A DNA stretch of 64,000 nt from contig NZ_JSVC01000018.1 in the NCBI RefSeq assembly GCF_000814475.1, forward strand, positions 62,001-126,000. Reading direction: 5' to 3'. Under the pieces are notes generated by a model that was not told the DNA's origin, did not search any database, and saw only the letters and a program-made list of their open reading frames with translations. This DNA is from Flavihumibacter solisilvae. Lineage in GTDB: Bacteria > Bacteroidota > Bacteroidia > Chitinophagales > Chitinophagaceae. Of the stretch, positions 9,311 through 17,602 are shown one piece after another. The position numbers were made by a program, and so were the translations under genes. How positions within the stretch are numbered: position 1 is the first letter of the stretch; each line of letters starts with the position of its first letter.

Positions 9311-9493
9311 ATGGCAAAGAAAGGTAACAGAGTTCAGGTGATTATGGAGTGTACCGAGCACAAAACCAGCGGTAAGCCGGGAACAAGCCGTTATATCACT
9401 ACCAAGAACAAAAAGAACACTCCGGAGCGCCTGGAGTTGAAAAAGTTCAACCCGATCCTGAAGAAGGTGACTGTTCACAAAGAAATCAAGTAA
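9311..9493 (+). CDS. rpmG: 50S ribosomal protein L33
   Basis: A 60-residue L33 ([18 protein letters not shown]...). It is the form without the zinc-ribbon CxxC pairs: only one Cys is present, so it should fold without zinc. It lies 48 bp after rpmB and 41 bp before the DUF4295 gene, and all are read together. Confidence 0.96.
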   Translation: MAKKGNRVQVIMECTEHKTSGKPGTSRYITTKNKKNTPERLELKKFNPILKKVTVHKEIK

Positions 9494-9534
9494 GGCGTAT
9501 AACCTGATTTACTCATCAACTAATTCATTATACA

Positions 9535-9708
9535 ATGGCAAAAGCAGCAAAAACGGCGATCAAGACCAAAGACCAGAAGGCAGCAGCAGAAGCTAAGAAC
9601 TGGACAAAAGTGATCAAGGCTGTACGCAGTCCGAAGTCCGGTGCCTACACTTTCAAAGAGGCTATCGTACACAAGGACAAGATCAAGGATTTTCTGGCTG
9701 AAAAATAA
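9535..9708 (+). CDS. DUF4295 family small basic protein
   Basis: A 57-residue, Lys/Ala-rich protein (starts MAKAAKTAIKTKDQKAAAE, ends KIKDFLAEK). The DUF4295 family is confined to Bacteroidota and is regularly placed directly after L28 and L33. Charge, size and position suggest a ribosome-associated protein, but this is inference; no biochemical role is established to my knowledge. The ATG is the only start, 41 bp downstream of rpmG; ftsY follows after 96 bp. Confidence 0.88.
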   Translation: MAKAAKTAIKTKDQKAAAEAKNWTKVIKAVRSPKSGAYTFKEAIVHKDKIKDFLAEK

Positions 9709-9804
9709 TTATAGGTTTCAGTAAGTACTAGTATGAGCTGTTCTGTATTCAACGGGACAGCTTTTTCTGTTTTCTGTATTCGTAAATCTCAAATTGATTG
9801 GACT

Positions 9805-10767
9805 ATGGGATTGTTTGATAAACTGTTTGGCAAAAAAGAAAAGGAATCGCTTGACCAGGGATTGCAGAAGACCAAGGATAGTTTTCTGTCCAAGATCACA
9901 AAAGCTGTAGCGGGAAAAAGCACGGTTGATGAAGAAGTACTCGACAATCTCGAAGAAGCGCTGGTGAGCGCGGATGTAGGGATCGATACGACAGTGCAGA
10001 TCATCGACCGCATTGAAAGTCGCGTGGCGCGTGATAAATACCTCAATACTTCCGAACTGAACCGCATTCTGCAGGAAGAGATCCGCGGAGTACTGGTTGA
10101 TGCACCACAGGGTAATTCATATTCCTTCCAGTCTGAACTTCCTTCAAAGCCTTATGTGATCCTGGTTGTTGGTGTTAACGGTGTGGGCAAAACGACAACA
10201 ATCGGGAAGCTGGCACATAATTTCAAGATGGCCGGCAAGTCAGTACTGCTCGGCGCCGCCGATACTTTCCGTGCCGCAGCGGTAGACCAGCTTACGATCT
10301 GGAGCGACAGGGTAGGTGTTCCCATTGTAAAGCAGGATATGGGCTCTGATCCCGCAGCCGTTGCTTTCGATACCGTTCAAAGCGGTGTTTCCAGGGGCGC
10401 CGATGTGATCATCATCGATACAGCCGGGCGTTTACACAACAAGGCTCACCTGATGGATGAGCTCGGCAAGATCCGCCGGGTCGTGCAGAAGGTTATTCCT
10501 GCCGCGCCTCATGAAGTTCTGCTCGTGCTCGATGGCTCTACCGGCCAGAACGCCCTGGAGCAGGCGAAACATTTTACCGCCACTACCGACGTGAGTGCGC
10601 TTGCCATCACCAAGCTCGACGGCACCGCCAAAGGTGGTGTGGTGCTTGCCATTGCCAACCAGTTCAAGATCCCCGTGAAGTTCATTGGTGTGGGCGAAAA
10701 GATGGAAGACCTCCTCATCTTCGACAAAAACGAATTCGTCGACAGCCTCTTCAACCTCGAAAAATAA
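9805..10767 (+). CDS. ftsY: Signal recognition particle receptor FtsY
   Basis: A 320-residue SRP receptor GTPase that docks SRP-ribosome complexes at the membrane. Start [14 protein letters not shown] at 9805; a longer in-frame extension to 9733 is rejected because MGLFDKLF is the usual amphipathic membrane-binding N-terminus in this phylum. N domain residues ~20-95; G domain with P-loop GVNGVGKT (123-130), DTAGR, and [10 protein letters not shown]. The acidic A domain of E. coli FtsY is absent, as is normal here. Followed by a four-unit palindromic repeat, then a convergent gene. Confidence 0.96.
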   Translation: MGLFDKLFGKKEKESLDQGLQKTKDSFLSKITKAVAGKSTVDEEVLDNLEEALVSADVGIDTTVQIIDRIESRVARDKYLNTSELNRILQEEIRGVLVDAPQGNSYSFQSELPSKPYVILVVGVNGVGKTTTIGKLAHNFKMAGKSVLLGAADTFRAAAVDQLTIWSDRVGVPIVKQDMGSDPAAVAFDTVQSGVSRGADVIIIDTAGRLHNKAHLMDELGKIRRVVQKVIPAAPHEVLLVLDGSTGQNALEQAKHFTATTDVSALAITKLDGTAKGGVVLAIANQFKIPVKFIGVGEKMEDLLIFDKNEFVDSLFNLEK

Positions 10768-10787
10768 CCGTTTTTTCACCCAGCTTC

Positions 10788-10843
10788 ACCCGACGGGTGG
10801 GACCCGACGGGTGAATGCCGACGGGTGGTACCCGACGGGTGAA
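10788..10843. repeat. Four-unit 14-bp palindromic repeat between convergent genes
   Basis: Units begin at 10788, 10802, 10816 and 10830, exactly 14 bp apart. Three are ACCCGACGGGT plus three bases, and the third is TGCCGACGGGT. The array is framed by TTC at the left and GAA at the right, so adjacent units pair into hairpins. It fills the space between the ftsY stop and the stop of the convergent outer-membrane gene, where it may act as a bidirectional transcription barrier; no clean T run follows on either strand. Confidence 0.85.
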
Positions 10844-10849
10844 AGTTAC

Positions 10850-11365
10850 TCAGAAAGTGAACCTTACGGCCACTCCGCCCCACAAATCCATATAGGGGTG
10901 GTCAACGAATTCTACATACGGCTGCAGGTCAAGGCTCATGTTGATAGGAGCGCCCTTGAACTTGTAGTCAAGACCCACGACGCCATCAAGTCCAAATGAA
11001 CCACGTCCCTCCTCAAAATGATCGTCTTCATCATGGTCGTGGTTTCCATTATGGTGGTGACGATGCCAATTCTCATTATACACCCCCGCATGGAAACCCG
11101 GGCCGGCATACCATTTCAGTCCTGGTGCACCACTGAAATCTCCGTGAAACTCGTATAGCCCGGTAAAGCGGAATCCGTGGTCCCAGAAGTACCCGAGTCC
11201 TTCCAAAGCCCGGTTATCTTTTATAAAGTGCTTCACGGTAACGGCGCCAGGCCAGAACTTCACACCGAGGGCAGTTTTGTAACTGCTTCCCATTGACTGT
11301 GCATTTGTTCCCTGCGCAAATCCCATCGCTGCTATAATGGCCACGGCCATCATCCATCTTTTCAT
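10850..11365 (-). CDS. Putative outer-membrane beta-barrel protein
   Basis: A 171-residue exported protein starting MKRWMMAVAIIAAMGFAQG, with a signal peptide of about 23 residues ending TNAQ. Alternating hydrophobic strands and the C-terminal residues VAVRFTF, ending in an aromatic, fit a small outer-membrane beta-barrel. One loop (about residues 87-107) is His/Asp/Glu rich (HRHHHNGNHDHDEDD), so it may bind metal, which is speculative. Function unknown. The ATG at 11365 is preferred over one at 11425, which would put 20 charged residues ahead of the signal peptide. Its 3' end abuts the palindromic array. Confidence 0.65.
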   Translation of the reverse strand: MKRWMMAVAIIAAMGFAQGTNAQSMGSSYKTALGVKFWPGAVTVKHFIKDNRALEGLGYFWDHGFRFTGLYEFHGDFSGAPGLKWYAGPGFHAGVYNENWHRHHHNGNHDHDEDDHFEEGRGSFGLDGVVGLDYKFKGAPINMSLDLQPYVEFVDHPYMDLWGGVAVRFTF

Positions 11366-11420
11366 ATCTGTACGTTTTGCCCCGGGGAATGCGAAAAACG
11401 GGCCAATTATAGTTGTCTTA

Positions 11421-11507
11421 ACCATGCTTTATCCATGTATTATCCATGCTTTAAAATACCTGCGACAGAAGGGATAATACATGGTTAATACATGGTTAAT
11501 ACATGGA
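11421..11507. repeat. 11-bp-period array, three units in each orientation
   Basis: Left arm: ACCATGCTTTA (11421-11431), TCCATGTATTA (11432-11442), TCCATGCTTTA (11443-11453). Right arm: TAATACATGGT (11475-11485), TAATACATGGT (11486-11496), TAATACATGGA (11497-11507). The right arm is the reverse complement of the left in pattern, with a 21-bp non-repeated centre. An 11-bp period places every site on one helix face. It lies in the divergent upstream region of the outer-membrane gene and rimO; see findings. Confidence 0.8.
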
Positions 11508-11635
11508 TTAGCGTACATAAAATTGATAATCAGCACTTTGTATAAGTGCGCATTTTACACTTAAAATATATTGTGCTAATAACCAAGTAGTTAGGAAGCC
11601 AAACGCCGGGTGGGACTTCAAATTTTGCTTTTTAC

Positions 11636-11669
11636 TTTGAATGCCCCTTGAACAATTTGCGTAATTTTG
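11636..11669 (+). promoter_or_regulatory. Promoter of rimO
   Basis: TTTG at 11636-11639 and TAATTTTG at 11662-11669 match the -33/-7 consensus with 22 bp between. The -7 box ends 18 bases before the rimO ATG. The rest of the 322-bp spacer 11366-11687 holds the 11-bp array (11421-11507) and no gene. Confidence 0.55.
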
Positions 11670-11687
11670 CACCTCATTTGAAAAGGC

Positions 11688-12995
11688 ATGAAAGCAAGAA
11701 CGCTGAAGAAGGACAAGGTCAACATCATTACCCTGGGTTGCAGTAAGAACATGGTGGATAGTGAGGTGCTCAGCGGACAGCTGAAGGCCAACGACATAGA
11801 AGTGGTTCACGAGAACGGTAAGCTGGATCATAATATCGTGGTGGTTAATACCTGCGGTTTTATCGATAAGGCAAAAGAGGAATCCGTAAACACCATCCTT
11901 GACCAGGTTGCCCTGAAGCAAAAGGGAAAACTGGACAAGGTATATGTAACAGGCTGTCTCAGCCATCGTTACCGCGACGATCTCGAAAAAGAGATCCCCG
12001 AAGTGGATGCCTGGTTTGGAACCATGGAACTTCCCCTCATCCTGAAAGAACTCGAAGCAGACTATAAAGCTGAATTACTTGGTGAGAGACTGCTCGCCAC
12101 GCCTAAACATTATGCCTACCTGAAGATCTCCGAAGGTTGTAACCGTACCTGTTCATTTTGTGCCATTCCTTTGATGCGCGGTACACACGTGAGCCGCCCG
12201 ATCGAAGAACTCGTAAAGGAAGCAGAAAGCCTCGTGAAGAAGGGTGTGAAGGAAGTAATGCTCATTGCACAGGAGTTAACTTATTACGGTCTCGATCTCT
12301 ATAAGAAACGCCAGTTAGGCGAGCTGTTAAACAAGCTGGCTGATGTGGAAGGACTGGAATGGATTCGCCTGCATTATGCTTACCCGTCTAAATTCCCGAT
12401 CGAATTACTGGACGTGATGCGCGACAGGAAGAACATCTGTAACTATCTCGATATGCCGCTGCAGCATGCTTCCAACAACATGCTGAAAGCAATGAAACGC
12501 CAGATCACGCGTGAAGAAATGGAAACGCTGATCGCGGACATCCGCGCGAAAGTGCCTGGCATCTGCCTGCGTACGACGCTGATCACCGGCTTTCCTGGCG
12601 AGACAAGGGAAGATGTGGAAGAACTGAAAGACTTCCTTCGCCGCATGCGCTTCGACCGTGTAGGGATCTTCACCTATTCACACGAAGAAAATACCTCGGC
12701 ATACGACCTTGTTGATAATATTCCGGCAGAAGAAAAAGAAGCCCGCGCGCAGGAGATCATGGAAGTGCAGCAGGAGATCAGCCTCGAAAAGAACCAGGAG
12801 AAAGTTGGAAGGACTTTCCGCGTTCTCGTTGATAAAAAAGAAGCCGGCCGTTACCTTGGCCGCACTGAGTTCGACAGCGTTGAAGTGGATAACGAAGTAG
12901 TGATCAATACCAACAAAAAGCTTACACCAGGTGAGTTTGTTGATGTATTGATTACAAAAGCTTACGATTACGATCTCGAAGGAGAATTGGTATAA
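11688..12995 (+). CDS. rimO: Ribosomal protein S12 methylthiotransferase RimO
   Basis: A 435-residue radical-SAM enzyme that adds a methylthio group to the conserved Asp of ribosomal protein S12. The N-terminal UPF0004 domain carries the auxiliary cluster cysteines C18 (TLGCSKN), C56 (NTCGF) and C90 (VTGCLS). The radical-SAM cluster cysteines are C151, C155 and C158 (SEGCNRTCSFCAIP). The C-terminal TRAM domain begins near residue 370. The start is 18 bases after a good -7 box. It is monocistronic, ended by the hairpin at 13014. Confidence 0.96.
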   Translation: MKARTLKKDKVNIITLGCSKNMVDSEVLSGQLKANDIEVVHENGKLDHNIVVVNTCGFIDKAKEESVNTILDQVALKQKGKLDKVYVTGCLSHRYRDDLEKEIPEVDAWFGTMELPLILKELEADYKAELLGERLLATPKHYAYLKISEGCNRTCSFCAIPLMRGTHVSRPIEELVKEAESLVKKGVKEVMLIAQELTYYGLDLYKKRQLGELLNKLADVEGLEWIRLHYAYPSKFPIELLDVMRDRKNICNYLDMPLQHASNNMLKAMKRQITREEMETLIADIRAKVPGICLRTTLITGFPGETREDVEELKDFLRRMRFDRVGIFTYSHEENTSAYDLVDNIPAEEKEARAQEIMEVQQEISLEKNQEKVGRTFRVLVDKKEAGRYLGRTEFDSVEVDNEVVINTNKKLTPGEFVDVLITKAYDYDLEGELV

Positions 12996-13013
12996 AAAAC
13001 TGGTATAAATATG

Positions 13014-13042
13014 AAAGGCGTTCCTCCCCGGAACGCCTTTTT
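13014..13042 (+). terminator. Intrinsic terminator of rimO
   Basis: AAAGGCGTTC (13014-13023) pairs perfectly with GAACGCCTTT (13031-13040), giving a 10-bp stem and 7-base loop, with TTTTT at 13038-13042. It lies 18 bp after the rimO stop and just before the end of the convergent oxidoreductase gene. The leading AAA means it could also work on the minus strand. Confidence 0.9.
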
Positions 13043-13059
13043 AATTTTGAATTTTTATT

Positions 13060-15243
13060 TTAACCCAGTTTCTTCAGGTCGAACGGAAGCTTCCTCACCC
13101 TCGTTCCCGTCAGGTCGAAAATCGCGTTGCACAAAGCCGGTGCGAACGGTGGCAAAGAAGGCTCACCAACACCACCAGGCTTTTCCTCGTTTTCCATGAT
13201 GTGCACTTCGATCTCAGGAGTGTCGGAAATTCTCGGCATCCGGTATTGATGGAAGTTGGTTTCAACAGCCCTGCCAGCCTTGAAATTAGTGGCATGAACT
13301 GCAGCGGCTCCTAGTCCCATGATGATGCTGCCTTCCACCTGCTGGCGGATAATATCAGGGTTGACATACCAGCCGCAATCCATCACGGTGTAAACCTTAT
13401 CGATCTTCACTCCACCTGAAGGGTTCTTCGACACTTTTACCACTTCCCCAACAATACTTGCGAAACACTCTGCGATTGCGAGACCCCAGCCTTCATTCTT
13501 ACCACGCTTGCTCCAGCCGGAAACTTCATCAAGCTTGTTAAGTAATGCATGGTAACGTTCCTTGTCGCCGGGGATATGCATCTTGCGAAACTCGAGCGGG
13601 TCTTTCCCGGCTGCGATCGCGAGTTCATCCCAGAAACTTTCAAATGCAAACGCGTTGGTCGACGAATACACCGAGCGCCACCACATTACAGGGATGGCCG
13701 CTTCCGTTGGAATATCAGCAAAGCGGTAATGGGGTATCATATCGAAATAGGCTTCAGGGAAACCTTCGGTCGTACTGCGATTGTACTCACCCTTATCGGG
13801 AATGGGAGCCCACTGGTGATCCATATTCTGTGCGGCCATCTTGATCTGCATGGCATTGACCCTGCCATTGGCAATGCTGGCCTGGCAACCATATACGGCA
13901 CCCGGGCGGAACGGTCCCTGCGTCATATCATCTTCGCGGGTCCACACAACCTGCACCGGCGCTTTAATAGCCTTCGAAATTGTCACAGCTTCGGTAGTGT
14001 AATCCGTAAACGCCTTGCGACCGAATCCACCACCAAGGAAGGTCATGTTTACGATCACCTTGTCGGCAGGGATTTTGAACCGGTCAGCCAGGTCAGTCTG
14101 GATCCAGTCCGGGCCCTGGATCGGTCCCCATACTTCGATCTTTTCGTCGGTATAATGTGCTGTACAATTCAATGGTTCCATTGCACTGTGTGACTCGTAC
14201 GGCGTTTCATAAACCACTTCTACTTTCTTTTCCGCTTTGCCGATCACCCTTTCGCTGTCACCGAGTTGCCGTTGGGTAAGTCCGGGTTTTGCCAGGTCCT
14301 TCCGCATGCGGTCGTACAACTGTTCGGTATCCACCGGGTCGATGCCCGTCTCGTCCCATTCAACCTTCAAAAGCTTGCGTGCTTTTAAAGCGTTCCAGAC
14401 ATTATCTGCAATCACCGCAACGCCTTCCCGCGTACCTGCGAATACAGGCATCTGCACGCGGATCACATCCTTCACTCCCGCAGAGGCACGGGCAGCTTTA
14501 TCGTCGACTGATTTGATTTTTCCATGGAAGGTCGGGCATCTTTCCACGACTGCGTAGACCAGTCCGGGGAGACGATGATCAATCCCAAACACCGCAGTGC
14601 CATTGAGCTTTGCGGGGGTATCGAGCCGCGGCAATGGCTTGCCGATGATCTTATAGTCCTTTCTTTCTTTCAGTTTAACGCCGGTCTGCGGCTTCAGCTT
14701 TGCAGCATTTTCCACCAGTTCACCATAGCCGAATTTCCTGCCTGTCGGGCGATGGATCACAAATCCTTTTTCTGCATAACATTCATCAAATGCTGTGTTC
14801 CATTTTGCAGCAGCAGCGATGACCAGCATCTGTCGGGCGGCAGCACCTGCACGCAGCATGTTCTTGAATCCGCCTCTCACCGTTGAGCTTCCGCCGGTGA
14901 TCTGGCTGCCCCACTTGGTCTGGTGACCAGGTGCAAAAGCAACCTTCACTTTATCGAGCTCCACTTCGAGCTCTTCCGCAACGATCTGCGGAATGGCCTG
15001 GTAAGCACCCTGGCCCATTTCAGCACGGTGACTCATAATGGTTACCAGTCCATTTTTATCTATAGATACCCAGGCACTCAGTTCAACACCCTGTTCAATC
15101 GCATCCCCTGCTGTAAACAGCTCCGGGATGCCTTTGGCGGCTGCAGGCATAAAAAAGCCGACAGTCAGTGATGCGCCGGTAAGCCCGGACATGCGGATGA
15201 AATTCCTGCGGGAAAATTTATTAGGAGGGTTTTGCATAATCAA
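13060..15243 (-). CDS. Molybdopterin-binding subunit of isoquinoline-1-oxidoreductase-type enzyme (large subunit)
   Basis: A 727-residue molybdenum hydroxylase large subunit of the xanthine-dehydrogenase superfamily, IorB-like. Residues 11-40 form a Tat signal (SRRNFIRMSG followed by a hydrophobic run), so the folded, cofactor-loaded enzyme should be exported to the periplasm. Cofactor-binding Gly-rich stretches include TFLGGGFGRKAF and GGSSTVRGGFKN, with GGVGEPSLPP near the C-terminus containing the family's active-site Glu. The small 2Fe-2S subunit gene lies 38 bp upstream. No FAD subunit is present, as in IorAB, so electrons presumably pass to a cytochrome. Substrate not predictable. An alternative start is at 15237. 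Confidence 0.85.
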   Translation of the reverse strand: MIMQNPPNKFSRRNFIRMSGLTGASLTVGFFMPAAAKGIPELFTAGDAIEQGVELSAWVSIDKNGLVTIMSHRAEMGQGAYQAIPQIVAEELEVELDKVKVAFAPGHQTKWGSQITGGSSTVRGGFKNMLRAGAAARQMLVIAAAAKWNTAFDECYAEKGFVIHRPTGRKFGYGELVENAAKLKPQTGVKLKERKDYKIIGKPLPRLDTPAKLNGTAVFGIDHRLPGLVYAVVERCPTFHGKIKSVDDKAARASAGVKDVIRVQMPVFAGTREGVAVIADNVWNALKARKLLKVEWDETGIDPVDTEQLYDRMRKDLAKPGLTQRQLGDSERVIGKAEKKVEVVYETPYESHSAMEPLNCTAHYTDEKIEVWGPIQGPDWIQTDLADRFKIPADKVIVNMTFLGGGFGRKAFTDYTTEAVTISKAIKAPVQVVWTREDDMTQGPFRPGAVYGCQASIANGRVNAMQIKMAAQNMDHQWAPIPDKGEYNRSTTEGFPEAYFDMIPHYRFADIPTEAAIPVMWWRSVYSSTNAFAFESFWDELAIAAGKDPLEFRKMHIPGDKERYHALLNKLDEVSGWSKRGKNEGWGLAIAECFASIVGEVVKVSKNPSGGVKIDKVYTVMDCGWYVNPDIIRQQVEGSIIMGLGAAAVHATNFKAGRAVETNFHQYRMPRISDTPEIEVHIMENEEKPGGVGEPSLPPFAPALCNAIFDLTGTRVRKLPFDLKKLG

Positions 15244-15281
15244 TGATCATTTTTTCGAAGTGAAAGAAAAATCACGCGTAA

Positions 15282-15746
15282 TTATTTAGCTGCAAGTTTA
15301 GCAGCTGTTTTAATGGCTTTGCGGATCCGGGGATAGGTACCGCAACGACAGATATGTCCCTGCATGGCCGTGTCAATCTGTTCATCAGTCGGCATTGGGT
15401 ATTTTTTCAGCAATGCGGCTGCTGCCATCATCTGTCCGCTCTGGCAGTACCCGCACTGGGGAACCTGCTCGGTTAGCCATGCCTGTTGAACAGGATGCGT
15501 GAGGTCAGAAGACAATCCTTCCACAGTGGTAATGGGTTTTTTTCCAACGGCGCTCACCGGCATGCTGCAGGCGCGTACCGGGGTTCCGTCGAGGTGAACG
15601 GTACAGGCGCCGCACTGTGCGATCCCGCAGCCGTACTTGGTTCCGGTCAGCTGAACGATGTCACGGATGACCCAAAGCAGCGGCATGTCAGCGGTCGCTT
15701 CAACTGCATAATTTTTCCCGTTAATGTTGAGTTGATAGGAGGGCAT
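15282..15746 (-). CDS. 2Fe-2S subunit of isoquinoline-1-oxidoreductase-type enzyme (small subunit)
   Basis: A 154-residue ferredoxin-like subunit (IorA/CoxS type) carrying two 2Fe-2S clusters. The plant-type cluster uses the cysteines in [15 protein letters not shown] with a fourth in VRACSMP; the C-terminal helical-bundle cluster uses CGYCQSG and CRCGTYPRI. The start [16 protein letters not shown] at 15746 matches the family; a longer reading frame to 16004 runs through the divergent xdhC and is rejected. It has no export signal and presumably rides out with the Tat-tagged large subunit. A TACCTTTT -7-like box lies upstream at 15769-15776 on the minus strand. Confidence 0.92.
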   Translation of the reverse strand: MPSYQLNINGKNYAVEATADMPLLWVIRDIVQLTGTKYGCGIAQCGACTVHLDGTPVRACSMPVSAVGKKPITTVEGLSSDLTHPVQQAWLTEQVPQCGYCQSGQMMAAAALLKKYPMPTDEQIDTAMQGHICRCGTYPRIRKAIKTAAKLAAK

Positions 15747-15768
15747 ACAAAACTGGTTGTTTAGGGGT

Positions 15769-15805
15769 AAAAGGTAATAAATGTTGCTGATAGGTCGTAC
15801 TTTTA
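15769..15805. promoter_or_regulatory. Divergent promoter region of the molybdenum cluster
   Basis: The 64-bp spacer between the two start codons holds a minus-strand TACCTTTT (15769-15776), near the -7 consensus and about 22 bases before the small-subunit ATG, and a plus-strand TACTTTTA (15798-15805), 5 bases before the xdhC ATG at 15811. Both differ from TAnnTTTG in the last base. No room remains for a molybdenum-cofactor riboswitch. Confidence 0.35.
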
Positions 15806-15810
15806 GTAGG

Positions 15811-16995
15811 ATGAAAGAGATAAGGGATATACTAGCGGCATACGACGTTGCAAAAGCTGAGGGCCGTGATGCGGTTCTGGCTACTGTCGTGCACGTGGAA
15901 GGTTCATCATACCGCAAGCCCGGGGCAAGGATGCTGGTCACCGACGATGGCAGGTTAACAGGGGCGATAAGTGGTGGTTGTCTCGAAGGCGATGCCCTCC
16001 GCAAAGCCCTGATGGTACTTGCCGACGGCCGCTCCAGGCTGGTAACCTACGATACTTCCGATGAAGATGATTTCACACTGGGCGTACAACTCGGTTGCAA
16101 CGGTGTGATCCATATCCTGATTGAACCGATCATCGCTAAGGATTCCAACAACCCGGTCATGCTGCTGCGGCGGCTGATCAGCAATCGCAGTTCAGCGGTA
16201 CTGGTCACATTGTTTTCATTAAAAGATAAGGTCAACAACCAGGCGGGCACCTGCCTGCTTGCCGATAGCAGGGATAATTCCTGGGGTGCGATGCCGGCAT
16301 CGCTTGAGCAGTATGTGCGGGCAGACATGGCCGTTGTGGCAAATGCCCGGCAGAGCATGATTAAGACCTATACCAGTGGCGAGATCGCTTACACTGCATT
16401 TGTGGAATGGCATCCGCCCGTGATTCACCTGGTAGTGGCAGGCGCAGGTAATGATGCATTTCCACTGGTTACATTATCGGAAATGCTGGGTTGGACAATT
16501 ACGGTTACTGATGGACGTAATACCCATGCCAATACGACCAGGTTCAGCAGCGGATGCAATGTGGTGGTGTCAAAGCCGGAAGCATTGCTTCAGCAGATGT
16601 CGATTGATGAATATACAGTTGCCGTACTGATGTCACACAATTACAACTACGACCTGGCGATGTTGCGTTACCTGGTCAACTCGCCTGTCAGTTATATCGG
16701 GATGCTTGGCCCGCGGAAGAAATACGAGCGGATGAAAGAACAACTGGCTGAGGAAGGCCAGGCATTGACTCCGGAACAGGAAACAAAGATCTATGCACCT
16801 GTCGGACTGGATATCGGTGCGGAATCGCCGGAGGAAATTGCTGTTTCCGTGATCGCCGAGATCAGCGCCGTTTTCGCTTCCCGCAAAGGCGGCTACCTGC
16901 GTGAAATGGCTACACCGATCCATGACCGCGCCAGCCAGGAAGTAAGGCAGCAACATATTTCGCCAGACCAGAAGCCAGTACATCATGAGAAATGA
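15811..16995 (+). CDS. XdhC/CoxI family maturation protein
   Basis: A 394-residue XdhC-like protein. Family members bind the molybdenum cofactor, assist its sulfuration and hand it to the apo-hydroxylase. The N-terminal XdhC_CoxI domain (residues ~5-75) contains [16 protein letters not shown] and SGGCLEGD. The C-terminal Rossmann-like domain begins near 205 with [14 protein letters not shown]. The start at 15811 ([12 protein letters not shown]) is chosen because the probable -7 box lies at 15798-15805; an in-frame ATG at 15781 would add ten residues. It overlaps mocA by 11 bp and leads the operon, divergent from the enzyme it probably matures. Confidence 0.88.
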   Translation: MKEIRDILAAYDVAKAEGRDAVLATVVHVEGSSYRKPGARMLVTDDGRLTGAISGGCLEGDALRKALMVLADGRSRLVTYDTSDEDDFTLGVQLGCNGVIHILIEPIIAKDSNNPVMLLRRLISNRSSAVLVTLFSLKDKVNNQAGTCLLADSRDNSWGAMPASLEQYVRADMAVVANARQSMIKTYTSGEIAYTAFVEWHPPVIHLVVAGAGNDAFPLVTLSEMLGWTITVTDGRNTHANTTRFSSGCNVVVSKPEALLQQMSIDEYTVAVLMSHNYNYDLAMLRYLVNSPVSYIGMLGPRKKYERMKEQLAEEGQALTPEQETKIYAPVGLDIGAESPEEIAVSVIAEISAVFASRKGGYLREMATPIHDRASQEVRQQHISPDQKPVHHEK

Positions 16996-17602
16996 TCATA
17001 CATATGCCGTGGTGGTGCTCGCTGCGGGGGCATCGCGAAGGATGGGACGACCCAAGCAGGGATTGATGTATCATGGTGAACCGCTGGTGAAACACGCTGT
17101 AAGTGCCGCTCTCGAAGTCAGTGACCGTGTATTGGTTGTAACCGGTGCAAACAAAGAAGTAACTGAAGAAGCTATTGCCGGAATGATGGTCACATTGGTT
17201 CACAATGAAGACTGGGAAACCGGGATGGCTTCATCCATATTTGCAGGCATCGAATACCTGGAAGCCGGTGAAGATTACGATGCCGGCGTAATCATTACAA
17301 CCTGCGACCAACCGATGCTTACAGCTGACCACCTGCAGGCGCTTATAAATGAAATGGAAACGACAGGTGCCGGCATCGTTGCATCGGTATATTCACAAAC
17401 AATGGCAACCCCAGCTATTTTCGACCGCAAATATTTTCATGAACTGAAAGGGCTGAAGGGTGACAGGGGCGCAAAGGAATTGTTCGTGCAACATGCTTCG
17501 GACACCCGCGGAATCGCATTTCCAGGTGGGGAAATCGACATGGACACGGAAACCGACTATGAAACACTTTTAAAAATGAAGAATGATCCAGGACAGGTAT
17601 AA
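16985..17602 (+). CDS. Molybdenum cofactor nucleotidyltransferase, MocA-like
   Basis: A 205-residue nucleotidyltransferase with the GT-A signature VVLAAGASRRMGRPKQ at residues 9-24 and the metal-binding TTCDQPML near 100. MocA and MobA add CMP or GMP to Mo-molybdopterin. Placement between xdhC and moaA, beside an IorAB-type enzyme that in known cases uses the cytosine dinucleotide form, favours MocA (CTP) over MobA (GTP); the sequence alone does not settle this. It overlaps xdhC by 11 bp and moaA by 20 bp, so translation is probably coupled. Confidence 0.82.
   Translation: MRNDHTYAVVVLAAGASRRMGRPKQGLMYHGEPLVKHAVSAALEVSDRVLVVTGANKEVTEEAIAGMMVTLVHNEDWETGMASSIFAGIEYLEAGEDYDAGVIITTCDQPMLTADHLQALINEMETTGAGIVASVYSQTMATPAIFDRKYFHELKGLKGDRGAKELFVQHASDTRGIAFPGGEIDMDTETDYETLLKMKNDPGQV

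Noticed and set aside
12709-12900. Frame-shifted short frame within rimO
   Set aside because: It is a simple out-of-phase reading of the TRAM-domain region; rimO is intact in its own frame.
13549-14193. Long plus-strand frame opposite the molybdenum hydroxylase
   Set aside because: Antisense to a clear conserved enzyme with an intact cofactor-binding pattern; no promoter or family.
15747-15810. Possible molybdenum-cofactor riboswitch ahead of the operon
   Set aside because: The spacer is 64 bp and filled by two promoter boxes; a Moco riboswitch needs far more length.
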